Source: Chloroflexota bacterium (GTDB taxonomy: Bacteria > Chloroflexota > Anaerolineae > Anaerolineales > UBA4823). Taken from it: DNA of 5,767 bases. The position numbers were made by a program, and so were the translations under genes. The DNA is taken from the NCBI GenBank assembly GCA_030613705.1, contig JAUWLJ010000155.1, forward strand, positions 1-5,767. Reading direction: 5' to 3'. The notes under the pieces were generated by a model that had not been told where the DNA came from, searched no databases, and saw nothing but the letters and a program-made list of their open reading frames with translations. Position 1 is the first letter of the stretch. Every line of letters begins with the position of its first letter. Below, one piece after another: positions 5,758 through 5,767 of the stretch.

Positions 5758-5767
5758 GTGGAGCTGT
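5758..5767 (+). CDS. Possible start of a gene running off the right edge
   Basis: AGGAGG (5747-5752) lies five bases before GTG 5758, which continues Val/Met-Glu-Leu to the window end. Nothing can be said about the product. The call rests only on the full-consensus Shine-Dalgarno and its spacing. Two minus-strand frames are also open across 5600-5767, so an incoming minus gene ending at 5597 (TAA) or 5607 (TGA) is the rival reading. The first of those uses CTA for three of its five leucines, unlike the other genes here, and neither shows a motif. The 170 bases between the terminator and this start hold no other gene that I can support. Confidence 0.28.

Noticed and set aside
5597..5767. Minus-strand frame open for 56 codons from the right edge to TAA at 5597
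   Set aside because: A second minus frame is open over almost the same stretch, so openness alone is weak evidence. Three of five leucines are CTA, unlike the genes here, and no motif is visible. Sequence beyond the window would settle it.

Overview
The window is ordinary bacterial DNA of roughly balanced base composition. It holds four confident protein genes, a likely decayed gene fragment, a palindromic intergenic repeat, one clear intrinsic terminator and a divergent promoter region. No rRNA, tRNA, CRISPR array or transposase was seen. Gene style, the dikinase type and the palindromic repeat (outer GTCATTC/GAATGAC, inner GAGGAATC/GATTCCTC) would fit an anaerobic Chloroflexota such as Anaerolineae. 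That placement is an impression from memory, not a demonstrated assignment.

Layout: positions 1-191 are intergenic and are mostly filled by the palindromic element (52-162). A class I SAM-dependent methyltransferase follows on + (198-884). Directly behind it, with a good ribosome binding site, are the broken first ~50 codons of what looks like a hypoxanthine phosphoribosyltransferase gene (897-1052, pseudogene). Next comes a long minus-strand gene (3788 to 1116). It encodes an 890-residue dikinase of the rifampicin-phosphotransferase type: an ATP-grasp domain, a middle domain and a swivelling phosphohistidine domain, with no PEP/pyruvate barrel. A 119-residue protein of unknown function (4192 to 3833) lies 44 bases upstream of it on the same strand, so the two probably form one transcription unit.

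Positions 4193-4604 are a divergent control region. Each strand has a candidate promoter with a perfect -10 box, and each promoter carries a short palindrome placed where a repressor could act. A 23-codon reading frame in the + leader ends one base before the next gene. That gene (4605-5531) encodes a 308-residue soluble acidic protein that I do not recognise, and it ends in a strong hairpin terminator (5561-5587). The right edge (5588-5767) has no secure gene. It holds a possible promoter, several inverted repeats, and a Shine-Dalgarno/GTG pair at 5747-5760 that may open a gene running off the window.

The genes do not form an obvious shared pathway. The most notable items are the dikinase with its unknown small partner, the unrecognised 308-residue protein divergent from them, and the gene remnant at 897-1052.
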